Shown here one piece after another: positions 43,359-54,192 of a DNA stretch of 64,000 nucleotides. Made by a program: the position numbers and the translations under genes. Each line of letters begins with the position of its first letter. Position 1 is the stretch's first letter. This DNA is from Achromobacter spanius (GTDB taxonomy: Bacteria; Pseudomonadota; Gammaproteobacteria; Burkholderiales; Burkholderiaceae_B): positions 4,960,001 through 5,024,000 of the forward strand of contig NZ_CP121261.1 of NCBI RefSeq assembly GCF_029637605.1, given 5' to 3'. The notes beneath the pieces were generated by a model, which was not told the DNA's origin, made no database searches, and saw only the letters and a list, made by a program, of their open reading frames with translations.

Positions 43359-44164
43359 TTCGCCGCGCCCGGGCCGCCGGTGATCAGCCCTTCGGTGGGC
43401 GAGCTGGGCGCGCCGCTGTACAGCTTCTTGGGCATGCGGCCGGCCAGGAAGGCCTCGCGGCCGGCTTCCACGCCCTTCTTCATGGCGCTGGCCATCAGGA
43501 TCGGGTCTTGCGCGCCAGCGATGGCGGTGTTCATCAGCACGGCGTCGCAGCCCAGTTCCATGGCGATGGCGGCGTCCGACGCGGTGCCCACGCCGGCGTC
43601 CACCACGACCGGCACGCGCGCCTGGTCGATGATCAGGCGCAGGTTCCACGGGTTCAGAATGCCCATGCCCGAGCCGATCAGGGACGCCAGCGGCATAACG
43701 GCCACGGCACCCATGTCTTCCAGCATGCGGCACTGGATGGGGTCGTCGGTGCAATAGACCATGACCTTGAAGCCCTCGTCGACCAGCGTCTTGGTGGCCT
43801 TCAGGGTTTCGGGCATGTTCGGGAACAGCGTGTGCGGGTCGCCCAGCACTTCCAGCTTGACCAGGTCATGGCCGTCCAGCAGTTCGCGCGCCAGGCGCAG
43901 CGTGCGCACCGCGTCGTCGGCGCTGTAGCAGCCGGCGGTGTTGGGCAGCAGCGTGAATTTGGACGTCGGGACGTAGTCCAGCAGGTTCGGTTCGCCCGCG
44001 TTCTGGCCGATGTTGGTGCGGCGGATGGCGACGGTGACGATTTCCGTGCCGCTGGCATCCAGCGCCGCGCGAGTCTGTTCAAAGTCCTTGTACTTGCCGG
44101 TGCCGACAAGCAGGCGCGACGAATAGGCGCGTCCGGCGATGGTGAGAGTGTCTTGTGTGGTCAT
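43355..44164 (-). CDS. thiG: thiazole synthase
   Basis: TIM-barrel enzyme of 269 residues forming the thiazole phosphate of thiamine from deoxyxylulose phosphate, ThiS-thiocarboxylate and dehydroglycine. The Schiff-base lysine is in [10 protein letters not shown] near residue 104; [20 protein letters not shown] and [20 protein letters not shown] are conserved blocks. Unlike many species, no thiS, thiO or thiE lies next to it here, and no thiamine-pyrophosphate riboswitch motif is visible in the 200 bases upstream. It is the first gene of thiG-thiD. Confidence 0.95.
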   Translation of the reverse strand: MTTQDTLTIAGRAYSSRLLVGTGKYKDFEQTRAALDASGTEIVTVAIRRTNIGQNAGEPNLLDYVPTSKFTLLPNTAGCYSADDAVRTLRLARELLDGHDLVKLEVLGDPHTLFPNMPETLKATKTLVDEGFKVMVYCTDDPIQCRMLEDMGAVAVMPLASLIGSGMGILNPWNLRLIIDQARVPVVVDAGVGTASDAAIAMELGCDAVLMNTAIAGAQDPILMASAMKKGVEAGREAFLAGRMPKKLYSGAPSSPTEGLITGGPGAAK

Positions 44165-44312
44165 GGCGGTGTTTCAAAGGGCGGGTGCGCACAGCGATGC
44201 CCGCGGAGGCTGACTGAGAGGCTTTTGCGAATGATAAAGCACGATGTCGCGCCGCATGCGGATGTCCCTGGTAAGGCGCGTTCCGTTTTTCAAGGATTGC
44301 GGCAATTGCCAG

Positions 44313-44382
44313 GAACGGATCACCAAGAACGGATCGGCAAATAACGGATCGCCAAGATCGGATCAGCAAGAACGGATCAGCG
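44313..44382. repeat. five degenerate 13-16-bp tandem repeats
   Basis: Five consecutive units, GAACGGATCACCAA, GAACGGATCGGCAAAT, AACGGATCGCCAA, GATCGGATCAGCAA and GAACGGATCAGCG, share the core CGGATC(A/G)xCAA. The last unit includes the btuF stop codon (44377-44379). The array lies between btuF and thiG, both on the minus strand, and may have arisen by slippage. Confidence 0.7.
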
Positions 44383-45408
44383 CAGCCGGTCCAGGTCGGC
44401 GCAGATGGCCTCGGCCGCGTCGATCAGGCGCGGCCCCGGCCGATACAGCGCGTCGGCATCCACGCCGTACACGTGCCCCAGCCGGGCGGCGGGTAGCCCC
44501 AGCGCCTGCCACGCGGCCAGATTGCGGGCGGTGTCTTCAGGCCGGCTCACGCCTGCCAGCACGGCCTCGGGCCGGGCCGCCAGCACGCCTTCCAGACTGA
44601 CCTGGGGGGCCACGATGGGCGCCTGGCCAAAAACGTTGACGCCGCCGCAGATGCGCAGCGCGTCGCTGACGATGCTGCTGTCGTTCAAGGTGTAGATCGG
44701 GTCCAGCCCGGCCTGGATGAAGACGCGCACGGGCCGGCGGCCGGCGTAGCGTGCGGTCAGGGCGTCCAGGCGCGCGCGCATTTGCGCGGCGGCCGGTTGG
44801 GCTTGTGCCTGGGTGCCGAACAACACGCCCATGCGTTCTACCGCGTCGGGAATGGCAGCCAGCGTCAAGGGGTCGCTGTAGAACACCGGCACGCCCAGCT
44901 TGTCCATGACGCGCACCACGGGTTGCGCGGCGGTGGGTTGCCAGGCGATCAGCAGGTCGGGGCGGACCGCGGCCACGCGCTCGGCGTCAGGTTGCGTGCC
45001 GTCGCCGATGACGGGCACCTGGCGCGCGGCGGGAGGGTAGTCGCTGCCGCGGATGGTGGCGGCAAGATAGTCGCCCGCGCCGGCCGCGAATACCAGTTCG
45101 GTCGCGTGCGGCGCCAGCGTGATGGCGCGGCGCGCGGGTGCGGCCAGCGCCACGGCGCGGCCCTTGTCGTCCTGCGTGTGGATCGCGACGCCGGCGGGCG
45201 TTGCGGCCAGGGGCGTGGCGGTAGCGGGGGGAGTTTCGGGGGATGGCTCGGCAGCAGGCAGCGCACCTGGTGCCAGAAGCAGCGCCAGCGCCAGTGCTGG
45301 CGCTGAAGCCGGGCGCAAGGCTGGCCGCGATACGCCATCCCGAGACGGCTGGCGAAGCCGTTCTGGGTTGGAGCGAATCGGGCGAATCAATGCGCGTGCG
45401 TACGTCAT
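44377..45408 (-). CDS. btuF: cobalamin-binding ABC transporter receptor, BtuF-like
   Basis: Periplasmic receptor of 343 residues. A signal peptide ends near residue 52 (LALALLLAPGALPAAEP) and is followed by a Pro/Thr-rich linker. The binding domain then starts as RRAITLAPHATELVFAAGAGD near residue 92, the BtuF/FepB-like fold (one lobe, rigid helix, second lobe). RPDLLIAWQPTAAQP and FQAGLDPIYTLN-like segments are typical of class III receptors. It follows btuB by 52 bases on the same strand, so both are under the same cobalamin riboswitch. Permease and ATPase genes (btuC, btuD) are not next to it. Confidence 0.9.
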   Translation of the reverse strand: MTYARALIRPIRSNPERLRQPSRDGVSRPALRPASAPALALALLLAPGALPAAEPSPETPPATATPLAATPAGVAIHTQDDKGRAVALAAPARRAITLAPHATELVFAAGAGDYLAATIRGSDYPPAARQVPVIGDGTQPDAERVAAVRPDLLIAWQPTAAQPVVRVMDKLGVPVFYSDPLTLAAIPDAVERMGVLFGTQAQAQPAAAQMRARLDALTARYAGRRPVRVFIQAGLDPIYTLNDSSIVSDALRICGGVNVFGQAPIVAPQVSLEGVLAARPEAVLAGVSRPEDTARNLAAWQALGLPAARLGHVYGVDADALYRPGPRLIDAAEAICADLDRLR

Positions 45409-45460
45409 GCAAGAGCCGATAAGGTCAGCGAAGAACGCCGACTATATCGGATGTCCGCCA

Positions 45461-47506
45461 TCAATAGCGCAGCGTGAGCGACGCGTAGAAATTGCGGCCC
45501 GGCGCCGGGTACAGGTTGTAGTTGGCAACCGGCCCCAGCATTTCGAACGACGCGTTGCCGCCGCGTATGCCGTAGGTGGCGTACTGGCGATCGAAGATGT
45601 TGTTCACGCCAATGGCGCCTTCGATGTTGCGCGTGAACTTGTAGGCCACCTTCGTGTTGAACAGTACATAGGCGTCCAGTTCCTTGTCGAACTGGTTGGC
45701 CTGGTCGTTGTCCATGCGCGACTTGCCCACGTACTGCGCCGACACGTTCCACAGGAACGCATCGGTGGGGCGCCAGGTCACGCCCGCATTGGCCAGCCAC
45801 TTGGGCGCCAGCGGCACGGTCTTGCCGGCCAGGTCCACGCCCGCGTAGGTGCCCGAGCGGAATTGCGCTTCCATCCAGGTCAGGTTGGCATCCAGCGTGA
45901 CGCTGCTGGACACGGCGGTGCGGCCTTCCAGTTCGATGCCTTGGCGGCGGGTCGGATCCAGGTTGGTGTTGGCGCCGGTGCCCGGGCCCCACATGCCGTC
46001 GGCCAGCGGGTTGTACTGGATTTCGTTGGTGAGGTCATAGCGGAAGTACGACAGGCGGGCGCTGCTGGCCTGCCCTTGCCACGTCACGCCGATTTCCTTG
46101 TCGGTGGACGTTTGCGGGGCCAGCGGGCTTTGCACCGACAGCAGTTCGTCGGCGTTGGGCAGACGGAAGCTGCGGCCGACCTTGCCGTACAGGCCGAAGC
46201 CGGCCGACAGTTCCTGGCGCACGCCCAATTGCCACGCGGTCAGGTGGTTGCTGCGGTCCGACGCGGTGCCCGACCCGCTCAGCACTTCCAGGTCGTCCGA
46301 GGCGTACTGGCGGCGCACGCCGGCCGTTACCGTGGTGCTGTCGGTGGCGCGGATCAGGCCTTCGGCGAACAGGCCGTACTGGTGCTGGCGCGACTGCCAC
46401 TTCGACGGTTCGAAGTCGTAATAGGCGTTCTGGTCGGCGGTGGTCTTGGATTCCTGCGCGTCGGCGCCGAAGACAATGCTGTGGCCGCCGTTGATCGGCA
46501 GGCGATAGCGCACGCTGGCGATGTTCTCTTCCAGTTTCTGGTCGCGCAACGTATCGCCAAAGCCGTCATACGTCAGGCCGTTCAGCTTCTTCTCGCGGGT
46601 GGACAGGTCGGCGTACAGCATGCCCGTGCCAATGGCTTGTTCCACTTGCAGGCCGAAGGTGCTGGACGTGGTCTTGACGTAGTCCACATCATTCTTCGCG
46701 CCGCGCGGGTCGTCCTGGAATTCGTTCACGCCCGTCGACGGGCTGATCAGGCGCGGGCCGGGCAGTTCCAGCTTTTGCGTGGTGGTGCGGCCGTACAGGC
46801 GGATCGAGCCATTGTCGTGGCGCAGCGTGATGCCACCGCCGCCGCCTTCGCGGCGTTCGCCGCTGTGGTCGCGGTAGCCGTCGCTGTGCAGCGACTGCAT
46901 GTAGGCGTCTACGCCAACCTTCTGGTTGTTCAGGGCGACCGCGGCGTCGTACTGGCGCAGGCCGTAGCTGCCGAACGTGGCAGTGGCGCGGGCCGTCACC
47001 GGCTCTTTCGAGAAATCCGACTTGGTGATGATGTTGATGACGCCGCCGGTCGTGCCGCCGCCGTATTGCACCGAGCCGCTGCCGCGCACGATTTCAATGC
47101 GTTCCACCTGATCCAGCGGCACCACGCCCAGGCTGGGGGCCGACAGGTCGTTGGTGTTCTGCTTCACGCCGTCGATCAGGATCAGCGTGTTGCTGGCGCC
47201 CGTGAGGCCGAAGCCGCGCAGGTCGACAATTGCGTTGTCGCTGGAGCTGCTGGTGTTGATCAGGTTGATGCCGGCCTGGGTCGACAGCAGGTCCTGCATG
47301 GTGCGGGCGCTGCTGGCGGCAATGTCTTCGGCGCTGATCACCGAAATCGACACCGGCAGCGTGCGGCCGTCGGTCGGCACGCGCTGGGCGGTGACGGTGA
47401 CCGTGTCGAGTTCAGGAGTGGGGGAGGCAGCTTGCTGGGCGGCGGCGATGGCCGGAGCGGAACAGAGCAGGGCACCGGCGTAACGCCGGATAGAGCGGGC
47501 TTTCAT
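45461..47506 (-). CDS. btuB: TonB-dependent outer-membrane vitamin B12 receptor BtuB
   Basis: Outer-membrane receptor of 681 residues. The signal peptide covers residues 1 to about 23 ([16 protein letters not shown]). The TonB box is in [11 protein letters not shown] near residue 34, the plug domain is about 45-160 ([34 protein letters not shown]), and the barrel follows to the C-terminus, which ends [10 protein letters not shown] with an aromatic residue. Identification as BtuB rests on the downstream btuF gene, the upstream cobalamin riboswitch and the plug sequence. It imports cobalamin in an energy-dependent way. Confidence 0.92.
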   Translation of the reverse strand: MKARSIRRYAGALLCSAPAIAAAQQAASPTPELDTVTVTAQRVPTDGRTLPVSISVISAEDIAASSARTMQDLLSTQAGINLINTSSSSDNAIVDLRGFGLTGASNTLILIDGVKQNTNDLSAPSLGVVPLDQVERIEIVRGSGSVQYGGGTTGGVINIITKSDFSKEPVTARATATFGSYGLRQYDAAVALNNQKVGVDAYMQSLHSDGYRDHSGERREGGGGGITLRHDNGSIRLYGRTTTQKLELPGPRLISPSTGVNEFQDDPRGAKNDVDYVKTTSSTFGLQVEQAIGTGMLYADLSTREKKLNGLTYDGFGDTLRDQKLEENIASVRYRLPINGGHSIVFGADAQESKTTADQNAYYDFEPSKWQSRQHQYGLFAEGLIRATDSTTVTAGVRRQYASDDLEVLSGSGTASDRSNHLTAWQLGVRQELSAGFGLYGKVGRSFRLPNADELLSVQSPLAPQTSTDKEIGVTWQGQASSARLSYFRYDLTNEIQYNPLADGMWGPGTGANTNLDPTRRQGIELEGRTAVSSSVTLDANLTWMEAQFRSGTYAGVDLAGKTVPLAPKWLANAGVTWRPTDAFLWNVSAQYVGKSRMDNDQANQFDKELDAYVLFNTKVAYKFTRNIEGAIGVNNIFDRQYATYGIRGGNASFEMLGPVANYNLYPAPGRNFYASLTLRY

Positions 47507-47599
47507 CTACGTAACCTCGATGCGACCCGCGACCCCGCAGGCCAATCACGATGGGAGGATGCCCCGCGCCACGGCAAACCAGGCTGGCCCGGGTGGCGG

Positions 47600-47790
47600 C
47601 GATGGACTTCCTGGCGATCGAACTGGCCGGTATCGGGCTGCCATGGGCGCAAAGCGCGCATGGGGACCGTTGCGGGGGCAGCACAGGCTGGACGTGGGGC
47701 TTGCCGGCCGCCTGCTTGCGGCAAGGCGGCGCGGCGGCCCGGGCGGGCGTCTTCCTGTTTCCCGTTTACCTTTCGCACGCGGACCAGCAA
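47600..47790 (-). ncRNA. cobalamin riboswitch upstream of btuB
   Basis: The 457-base gap between btuB and metH holds a cobalamin riboswitch read on the minus strand. Conserved pieces in order are AAAGGTAAACGGGAAACAGG (about 47754-47773), CTGCCCCCGCAACGGTC (about 47665-47681) and the B12 box CAGCCCGATACCGGCCA (47624-47640). The last two match consensus at nearly every conserved base. High cobalamin should fold it to block btuB expression; the RNA extends toward the btuB start at 47506. A possible extended -10 (TGATACAGT) lies at about 47844-47852. The start of the metH leader shares this gap. Confidence 0.85.
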
Positions 47791-47963
47791 GTGTTGCGTT
47801 CTTGCCAGCCCAATGCGCCGAAAGCACCGGTTCGGGGCCGAAACTGTATCACCCGAGGGCGCGCGGGACCCCGTTTTGTTACGATCAGGGCTTGTTTTTT
47901 CGGCGTTTTTCGCTTTTTAGCCACATCCACGCCGCCGTTGGCCAACTTTATCCGGACCTGCCC

Positions 47964-50900
47964 GTGTCGTATCCCCGCCTGCCGTACCCGCCCGAAGCCT
48001 ATACCCAGGGCGGCGAATTCGCCCGCCTGCTGGGCAAGCGCATCCTGATCCTGGACGGCGCCATGGGCACCATGATCCAGCGCTACAAGCTGGGCGAGGC
48101 CGACTTCCGGGGCGAGCGTTTCGCCGACCACGGCAAGGACGTCAAAGGCAATAACGAACTGCTGTCGCTGGTGCGCCCCGACGTCATCTCCGAGATCCAC
48201 CGCCAGTACCTGGAAGCGGGCGCGGACGTCATCGAGACCAATACCTTTGGCGCCACCACCATCGCGCAGGGCGACTACGACCTGCCCGAACTGGCCTACG
48301 AACTGAACCTGGTTTCCGCGCAACTGGCGCGCGAAGCCTGTGACGCCTACAGCACGCCCGACAAGCCGCGCTTTGTGGCCGGCGCCCTGGGCCCGCAACC
48401 CAAGACCGCGTCAATCTCGCCCGACGTGAACGACCCCGGCGCCCGCAACGTCACCTTCGACGAATTGCGCGTGGCTTATATAGAGCAGTTGAACGGCTTG
48501 CTGGACGGCGGCATCGACATCGTCCTGATCGAAACCATTTTCGACACGCTGAACGCCAAGGCCGCCATCTTCGCCACCGAGGAAGTGTTCGAAGCGCGCG
48601 GCATCCGCCTGCCGGTGATGATCTCGGGCACGGTCACCGACGCCTCCGGCCGCATCCTGTCGGGCCAGACGGTTGAAGCCTTCTGGAATTCCGTGCGCCA
48701 TGCGCGCCCCGTCACCATCGGGCTGAACTGCGCGCTGGGCGCGGCGCTGATGCGGCCCTACGTGGCCGAGCTCTCCAAGATCTGCGACACCTACGTCTGC
48801 GTGTATCCCAACGCCGGCCTGCCCAACCCCATGGCCGAAACCGGCTTTGATGAAACGCCCGCCGACACCTCCGCGCTGCTGGAAGAATTTGCCCGCGCGG
48901 GCTTGGTGAACATGTCGGGCGGCTGTTGCGGCACCACGCCTGACCATATCCGTGCCATTGCCGACAAGGTCACGGCGCTGACGCCGCGCGTCGTGCCCGA
49001 CATTCCGGTCAAGACGCGCCTGTCCGGCCTGGAAGCGCTGAACATCGACGAAGACACGCTGTACGTCAACGTGGGCGAACGCACCAACGTGACGGGCAGC
49101 AAGATGTTCGCCCGCCTGATCCGCGAAGAAAAATACGACGAGGCGCTGGCCGTGGCCCGCCAGCAGGTTGAGAACGGCGCGCAGATCATCGACATCAACA
49201 TGGACGAGGCCATGCTGGATTCGGTGGCCTGCATGCACCGCTTCCTGAACCTGATTGCGTCCGAGCCCGACATCGCGCGCGTGCCGGTCATGATCGACAG
49301 TTCCAAGTGGGAAGTCATCGAAACCGGCCTGAAGTGCGTGCAGGGCAAGGCGGTGGTGAACTCCATTTCCATGAAGGAAGGGATCGAGCCCTTCCGCCAT
49401 CACGCCCGCCTGTGCCGCCGCTATGGCGCGGCCGTGGTCGTCATGGCCTTTGACGAACTGGGTCAGGCCGACACGTTGGAACGCCGCAAGGAAATCTGCG
49501 GTCGCGCCTACAAGATCCTGGTCGACGAAGAAGGCTTCCCGCCGGAAGACATCATTTTCGACCCGAACGTTTTCGCGGTCGCCACCGGCATCGACGAACA
49601 CAACCACTACGCGGTGGACTTCATTGAAGGCACCCGCTGGATCCGCGACAACCTGCCGCACGCCCGTATATCGGGCGGCGTGTCCAACGTCAGCTTCTCG
49701 TTCCGCGGCAACGAGCCGATGCGCGAAGCCATCCACACCGTGTTCCTGTATTACGCGGTCAAGGAAGGCATGACGATGGGCATCGTCAACGCCGGCCAAC
49801 TCGGCGTGTACGCCGACCTGGATCCGAAACTGCGCGACCTGGTCGAAGACGTGGTGCTGGACCGCCCCAACCCCGTCGGCAAGACGGAACCCGACGACGA
49901 GCGCACGCCCACCGAACGCCTGGTGCAGTTTGCCGACAGCGTGAAGGGCTCCGGCGCCAAGCGCGAAGAAGACCTGACCTGGCGCAAGGCGGACGTTGAG
50001 CAGCGCCTGTCGCATGCGCTGGTGCACGGCATCACCACCTTCATCGTGGAAGATACCGAAGAAGTCCGCCAGAAGATCTTTGACCGGGGCGGCCGCCCCA
50101 TCGAAGTCATCGAAGGCCCGCTCATGGACGGCATGAACGTCGTGGGCGACCTGTTCGGCGAAGGCAAGATGTTCCTGCCGCAAGTGGTGAAGTCGGCCCG
50201 CGTCATGAAGCAGGCCGTGGCCCATTTGATTCCCTTCATCGAAGAAGAAAAGCGCCAGATCGCGGCGGCCGGCGGCGACGTGCGCGCCAAGGGCAAGATC
50301 GTCATCGCCACCGTCAAGGGCGATGTGCACGACATCGGCAAGAACATTGTGTCGGTGGTCTTGCAGTGCAATAACTTTGAAGTCGTGAACATGGGCGTGA
50401 TGGTGCCCTGCGCGCAGATCCTGGAAAAAGCCAAGGAAGAAAATGCCGACATCGTCGGTTTGTCCGGCCTGATCACGCCCAGCCTGGAAGAAATGGCCTA
50501 CGTGGCCAGCGAAATGCAGCGCGACGACTACTTCCGCAGCCGCAAGCTGCCGCTGATGATTGGCGGCGCCACCACCAGCCGCGTGCACACCGCCGTGAAG
50601 ATTGCGCCCAACTACGACGGCCCGGTCATCTATGTGCCCGACGCCAGTCGGTCGGTGGGTGTCGCCACCAACCTGATGTCGGACCAATCCGAAACCTACC
50701 TGGCCGATTTGGCCCAGGAATACGAAGACGTGCGCCGCCGCCACGCCAACCGCAAGGCCACGCCGATTTTGCCGCTGGCGGATGCGCGCGCCTCGCGCCC
50801 CGTGATCGATTGGGACAACTACACGCCGCCGCGCCCGAAGTTCATCGGCCGCCGCACGTTCAAGAGCTATGACCTGTCCGAGATCGTGAAGTACGTGGAC

Positions 50901-51737
50901 TGGGGCCCGTTCTTCCAGACGTGGAGCCTGTTCGGCCCGTTCCCCGCCATTCTTGACGACAAGGTCGTGGGCGAGCAGGCGCGCAAGGTCTACGCCGACG
51001 GCCTGGCCATGATGAAGCGCATCGTCGAAGGCCGCTGGCTGACCGCCAACGGCGTCGTCGGCTTCTACCCGGCCAACAGCGTCAACGACGAAGACATCGA
51101 AATCTACAAGGATGAAACGCGCAGCGAAGTGCTGTTCACGTATCGCAACCTGCGCCAGCAAGGCGCCAAGCGCGAAGGCGTCAGCAACAAGTCGCTGTCG
51201 GACTACATCGCGCCCAAGTCATCGGGCAAGATGGACTACATCGGCATGTTCGCCGTGACGGCGGGCATCGGCATCGAGAAAAAGGAAGCGGAATTCGAGA
51301 AGGCGCTGGATGACTATTCCAGCATCATGTTGAAGTCCCTGGCCGACCGTCTGGCCGAAGGCTTCGCCGAATGCCTGCATGCCCGCGTGCGCCAGGACCT
51401 GTGGGGCTACGCGCCCGACGAGGCCCTGAGCAACGAAGACATGATTGCCGAGAAATACGTGGGCATCCGCCCCGCGCCCGGCTATCCGGCCTGCCCGGAA
51501 CACGTGGTCAAGAGCGACATGTTCCGCGTGCTGGACGGCGGCGACATCGGCATGATGCTGACCGACAGCTACGCCATGTACCCCGCGTCCAGCGTGTCCG
51601 GCTTCTACTTCAGCCACCCCGACTCGCAGTACTTCAACGTGGGCGTGATTGGCGAAGACCAGCTTGAGGACTACGCCAAGCGCAGCGGCCGCAGCATCGA
51701 AGACCTGAAGCGAACACTGGCGCCGAATCTGGGCTAA
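47964..51737 (+). CDS. metH: cobalamin-dependent methionine synthase
   Basis: Large enzyme of 1257 residues (E. coli MetH 1227) that moves a methyl group from methyltetrahydrofolate to homocysteine through methylcobalamin. Homocysteine domain: zinc cysteines in GLNCALGA near residue 256 and [10 protein letters not shown] near 321. Folate domain: [14 protein letters not shown] near 370. Cobalamin domain: DVHDIGKN near 788 supplies the cobalt-ligand His. Activation domain: [12 protein letters not shown] near 1169 binds SAM. The start GTG at 47964 ([14 protein letters not shown]) is chosen because the frame upstream reads through the riboswitch region. It is divergent from the B12 uptake genes. 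Confidence 0.96.
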   Translation: MSYPRLPYPPEAYTQGGEFARLLGKRILILDGAMGTMIQRYKLGEADFRGERFADHGKDVKGNNELLSLVRPDVISEIHRQYLEAGADVIETNTFGATTIAQGDYDLPELAYELNLVSAQLAREACDAYSTPDKPRFVAGALGPQPKTASISPDVNDPGARNVTFDELRVAYIEQLNGLLDGGIDIVLIETIFDTLNAKAAIFATEEVFEARGIRLPVMISGTVTDASGRILSGQTVEAFWNSVRHARPVTIGLNCALGAALMRPYVAELSKICDTYVCVYPNAGLPNPMAETGFDETPADTSALLEEFARAGLVNMSGGCCGTTPDHIRAIADKVTALTPRVVPDIPVKTRLSGLEALNIDEDTLYVNVGERTNVTGSKMFARLIREEKYDEALAVARQQVENGAQIIDINMDEAMLDSVACMHRFLNLIASEPDIARVPVMIDSSKWEVIETGLKCVQGKAVVNSISMKEGIEPFRHHARLCRRYGAAVVVMAFDELGQADTLERRKEICGRAYKILVDEEGFPPEDIIFDPNVFAVATGIDEHNHYAVDFIEGTRWIRDNLPHARISGGVSNVSFSFRGNEPMREAIHTVFLYYAVKEGMTMGIVNAGQLGVYADLDPKLRDLVEDVVLDRPNPVGKTEPDDERTPTERLVQFADSVKGSGAKREEDLTWRKADVEQRLSHALVHGITTFIVEDTEEVRQKIFDRGGRPIEVIEGPLMDGMNVVGDLFGEGKMFLPQVVKSARVMKQAVAHLIPFIEEEKRQIAAAGGDVRAKGKIVIATVKGDVHDIGKNIVSVVLQCNNFEVVNMGVMVPCAQILEKAKEENADIVGLSGLITPSLEEMAYVASEMQRDDYFRSRKLPLMIGGATTSRVHTAVKIAPNYDGPVIYVPDASRSVGVATNLMSDQSETYLADLAQEYEDVRRRHANRKATPILPLADARASRPVIDWDNYTPPRPKFIGRRTFKSYDLSEIVKYVDWGPFFQTWSLFGPFPAILDDKVVGEQARKVYADGLAMMKRIVEGRWLTANGVVGFYPANSVNDEDIEIYKDETRSEVLFTYRNLRQQGAKREGVSNKSLSDYIAPKSSGKMDYIGMFAVTAGIGIEKKEAEFEKALDDYSSIMLKSLADRLAEGFAECLHARVRQDLWGYAPDEALSNEDMIAEKYVGIRPAPGYPACPEHVVKSDMFRVLDGGDIGMMLTDSYAMYPASSVSGFYFSHPDSQYFNVGVIGEDQLEDYAKRSGRSIEDLKRTLAPNLG

Positions 51738-51770
51738 GGCGCCGGCCCGACCACCGCCGGCCATTCCCGC

Positions 51771-53249
51771 CTATTGCTTCGGCGGGGCGATGCGGCCCAG
51801 GATGCGTTCAACGCTCAGCCCGATGGCCAGCACCGTCCGGTCTTCGCCCGGCAGGCCGTCGATTTCCAGCCCCACCGGCAAGCCTGATTCCGACAACCCG
51901 GCCGGCACGCTCAAGCCCGGCAGGCCGGCGTTGCTGCCGGGATCCACGTTGCGGGCCAGCAGGCCGAACGCTTCGAAGCTGCTGGCTTCCGGCGTGGCCG
52001 CCAACGGCAGCACCGGCACCGTGGGAAAGAGCAGGCCGTCAAGCTTGTGTTCCTGGAACGCGCGACGATAGACGTCGATGAGTTCATCGCGCTGTTCCGC
52101 GATAACGCGCTCGTACAGCGGTTGCAGCGCCAGCACCTGGCCGTCTGGCGTGGGCAGCACACCGGGCACGATCAAGCCTTCAAAGATGCCTTTCACGTCG
52201 GGGCTGGATATCTGCGCCACCACTTCGTCAAAGCTCACGCCCGTGCCATAGCGTTGCAGGTAGGCGGTCAGGTCGGGCTTTTGTTCGTACAGGCATAGCG
52301 GCATGCCCACCGCCGCGTTCGCGGCCGGCAGCTCGGGCATGTCGATCTCTACCAATTGCACGCCCGCATCACGCAGCTTTTGCAGCGCGGCGTAAGTGAC
52401 GTCGCGCACCTGGGGGTCCAGGTCGGTCCAGAAATAGCTGGCCAGGCCCAGGCGGATGTTCTCGGGAGGCAGGGCGGCAAGCGGCGTGGCGTCGTCGGCC
52501 AGCACCGAATCAAGCAGCACGATGTCTTCCATGCTGTTGGCAATGGGGCCCGGGGTGTCGCGGGTGTGCGAAATCGGCGTGATGCCCGCGCCGTCGTAAC
52601 GCCCGACCGACGGCCGGAACCCTGCGGCCCCGTTCACCGATGCGGGCAGGCGCACCGAAGCCCCCGTGTCCGTGCCCAGCGCAGCCGGCGTCAGACGCGC
52701 GCCCACTGCCGCGCCGCTGCCCGACGACGAGCCCCCGGCGATGCGGCTGTGGTCATAGGCGTTGCGCGTGCCGTCGCCCAGCGGGCCGGGAAACGCGGTG
52801 TTGTAGCCCGACACGCCAAAGGCCAGTTCATGCATGTTGGTCTTGCCCACGATGATCGCGCCCGCCGCGCGCAGCCGTTGCACCACGGGCGCATCTTCGG
52901 TGGGGCGAAACGATTTCAGCGCGGGCGTGCCGGCCGTGTTGGGCAAGCCGGCCACGTGAATGTTGTCCTTGACGGCGATGGGCACGCCGCCCAACGGCCC
53001 CTTGCCCGGCTTGGCGTCATAGGAGCGTGCCTGCGCCAGCGCGCCGTCGCGGTCCACGGTGATGAAGGCGTTCAGCGCGGCGTGGGCGTCGATGCGGTCC
53101 AGGCTGGCCTGGGTCAGCGCGACGCTGGACAAGCGCCCGTCGCGGATCAAGGCGGCGGCTTGGCCGACGGTCAGGGCGGCCAGCGTATCGTCGCCGGCCA
53201 AGTGCGGCAGCGGCTTGGCGGATACGGGCTGTGATGATGATTCGGACAT
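51771..53249 (-). CDS. amidase (amidase signature family)
   Basis: Amide hydrolase of 492 residues with the Ser-Ser-Lys triad fold. The catalytic Lys is in [12 protein letters not shown] near residue 85, the Gly/Ser-rich signature is [16 protein letters not shown] near 160, and the nucleophile region is [13 protein letters not shown] near 184, where Ala replaces the more usual Gly. Similar enzymes are annotated as indoleacetamide hydrolase or generic amidase; no indoleacetamide mono-oxygenase is nearby, so that name is not used. The ATG at 53249 has an AAGGAAAG site. It is divergent from the GntR gene, with UxuR-type operators in the shared gap. Confidence 0.88.
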   Translation of the reverse strand: MSESSSQPVSAKPLPHLAGDDTLAALTVGQAAALIRDGRLSSVALTQASLDRIDAHAALNAFITVDRDGALAQARSYDAKPGKGPLGGVPIAVKDNIHVAGLPNTAGTPALKSFRPTEDAPVVQRLRAAGAIIVGKTNMHELAFGVSGYNTAFPGPLGDGTRNAYDHSRIAGGSSSGSGAAVGARLTPAALGTDTGASVRLPASVNGAAGFRPSVGRYDGAGITPISHTRDTPGPIANSMEDIVLLDSVLADDATPLAALPPENIRLGLASYFWTDLDPQVRDVTYAALQKLRDAGVQLVEIDMPELPAANAAVGMPLCLYEQKPDLTAYLQRYGTGVSFDEVVAQISSPDVKGIFEGLIVPGVLPTPDGQVLALQPLYERVIAEQRDELIDVYRRAFQEHKLDGLLFPTVPVLPLAATPEASSFEAFGLLARNVDPGSNAGLPGLSVPAGLSESGLPVGLEIDGLPGEDRTVLAIGLSVERILGRIAPPKQ

Positions 53250-53365
53250 GGCGCTTTCCTTACCGGCACGGATTTTGTGGAACCGCCATCTATACCGCGT
53301 GGGTGTGGGGTGTGTCGAGCAGGCTTCGCTTTCTGCCCTGCTTCGGTGGTTTACCGCTTCGATAC

Positions 53366-53420
53366 TGGTAAACCATGATGTTGAAAATTGGTAAACCAAT
53401 TTAGATTTGGTCTTACCAAA
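53366..53420. promoter_or_regulatory. cluster of UxuR/ExuR-type operators
   Basis: Three palindromes lie between the amidase and the GntR gene: TGGTAAACCA (53366-53375), AAATTGGTAAACCAATTT (53385-53402) and TTTGGTCTTACCAAA (53406-53420), with centres 23 and about 20 bases apart. The middle one matches the UxuR/ExuR motif AAATTGGTATACCAATTT except for one central base. A fourth partial copy (CGGTGGTTTACCG) starts at 53344. They probably bind the GntR regulator encoded just downstream and control the island, and perhaps the amidase. Confidence 0.75.
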
Positions 53421-53433
53421 ATTTTCAAACGCC

Positions 53434-54162
53434 ATGACGCTGCAACTGCTCCCCAAACCCGAAGAACCCGCCAGCAAGCCGGTGGCGGACCGCGCCTATG
53501 TGCGGCTGGCCGCGCAAATCCAGGCCCTGGTCGCTCAAGGCGAATTCGCCGTCGGCAAGCGGCTGCCGGCCGAACGCGCGCTGGCCGAACGTTTCGACGT
53601 CAGCCGCACCGCGCTGCGCGAAGCGATCATCGCGCTGGAACTGCAAGGCGTGGTGGAAGTGCGGGGCGGGTCGGGTATCTACGTCTGCGAAGCCAAGCCC
53701 GGCGTTGCCCGCCTGCCGGCCACGCAGGAAGCCGGGGCGGGACCGTTCGAATTGCTGCGGGCGCGCTGCCTGATTGAATCCGAAATCGCCGCGCTGGCGG
53801 CCACCACCCGTAACGACGCCGACTTGGACCGCATCTTTGAAGCGCTGACGACCATGCGCGAACACATGACGGACAAGGCCGCCAACGAAGCGGCCGACCG
53901 CCGCTTTCACCTGACCATCGCCCAGTCCACCGGCAATAGCGTGCTGCTGGCGACGGTGACATCGATGTGGGATCAGGCCCAAGGGCCTATCTGGGAAAAG
54001 ATAGAACAGCACTTCCATACGCAGGAATTACGCCAGGCATCGCAGGAAGACCATCAGCGCATTTTCAGCGCCTTGGTCGCGGGCGATGCGCAGGCGGCCA
54101 GGCAAGCCATGCGCGCTCACCTTGAGCGCGTCATCGGCGAGTTCGCACAGGGGTGGCGATAG
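53434..54162 (+). CDS. GntR-family (FadR-type) regulator of the hexuronate island
   Basis: Regulator of 242 residues: GntR winged helix at about 20-85 ([20 protein letters not shown], then [18 protein letters not shown]) and an FCD sensor domain. FCD metal-binding residues are suggested by DRRFHLTIA and [13 protein letters not shown]. The ATG at 53434 begins [11 protein letters not shown]; the ATG at 53407 falls inside an operator. The adjoining operators and the downstream dehydratase and reductase genes make it a UxuR/ExuR-like repressor by context. Its ligand is probably a hexuronate intermediate. Confidence 0.88.
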   Translation: MTLQLLPKPEEPASKPVADRAYVRLAAQIQALVAQGEFAVGKRLPAERALAERFDVSRTALREAIIALELQGVVEVRGGSGIYVCEAKPGVARLPATQEAGAGPFELLRARCLIESEIAALAATTRNDADLDRIFEALTTMREHMTDKAANEAADRRFHLTIAQSTGNSVLLATVTSMWDQAQGPIWEKIEQHFHTQELRQASQEDHQRIFSALVAGDAQAARQAMRAHLERVIGEFAQGWR

Positions 54163-54192
54163 GGCATCCCTCCATGCAGTGAGCACACCAGC

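Noticed and set aside
44165..44376. Possible thiamine-pyrophosphate riboswitch upstream of thiG
   Set aside because: The minus-strand leader lacks the CUGAGA, ACCUGAUCUGG and UAAUGCC blocks of that class; only short GC stems are seen.
44165..44376. Hidden thiS gene next to thiG
   Set aside because: No short open frame ending in Gly-Gly with a ThiS-like sequence is present in either strand of the gap.
48411..51161. Very long antisense open frame (over 900 codons) opposite metH
   Set aside because: It is exactly opposite a conserved gene, is rich in His/Gln/Arg/Val as expected for the complement of high-GC coding DNA, and has no recognisable domain.
51771..53249. Naming the amidase an indoleacetamide hydrolase
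   Set aside because: The family match is general; no tryptophan mono-oxygenase or other auxin gene is near, and the nearby indolepyruvate oxidoreductase is more than 7 kb away on a separate transcript.
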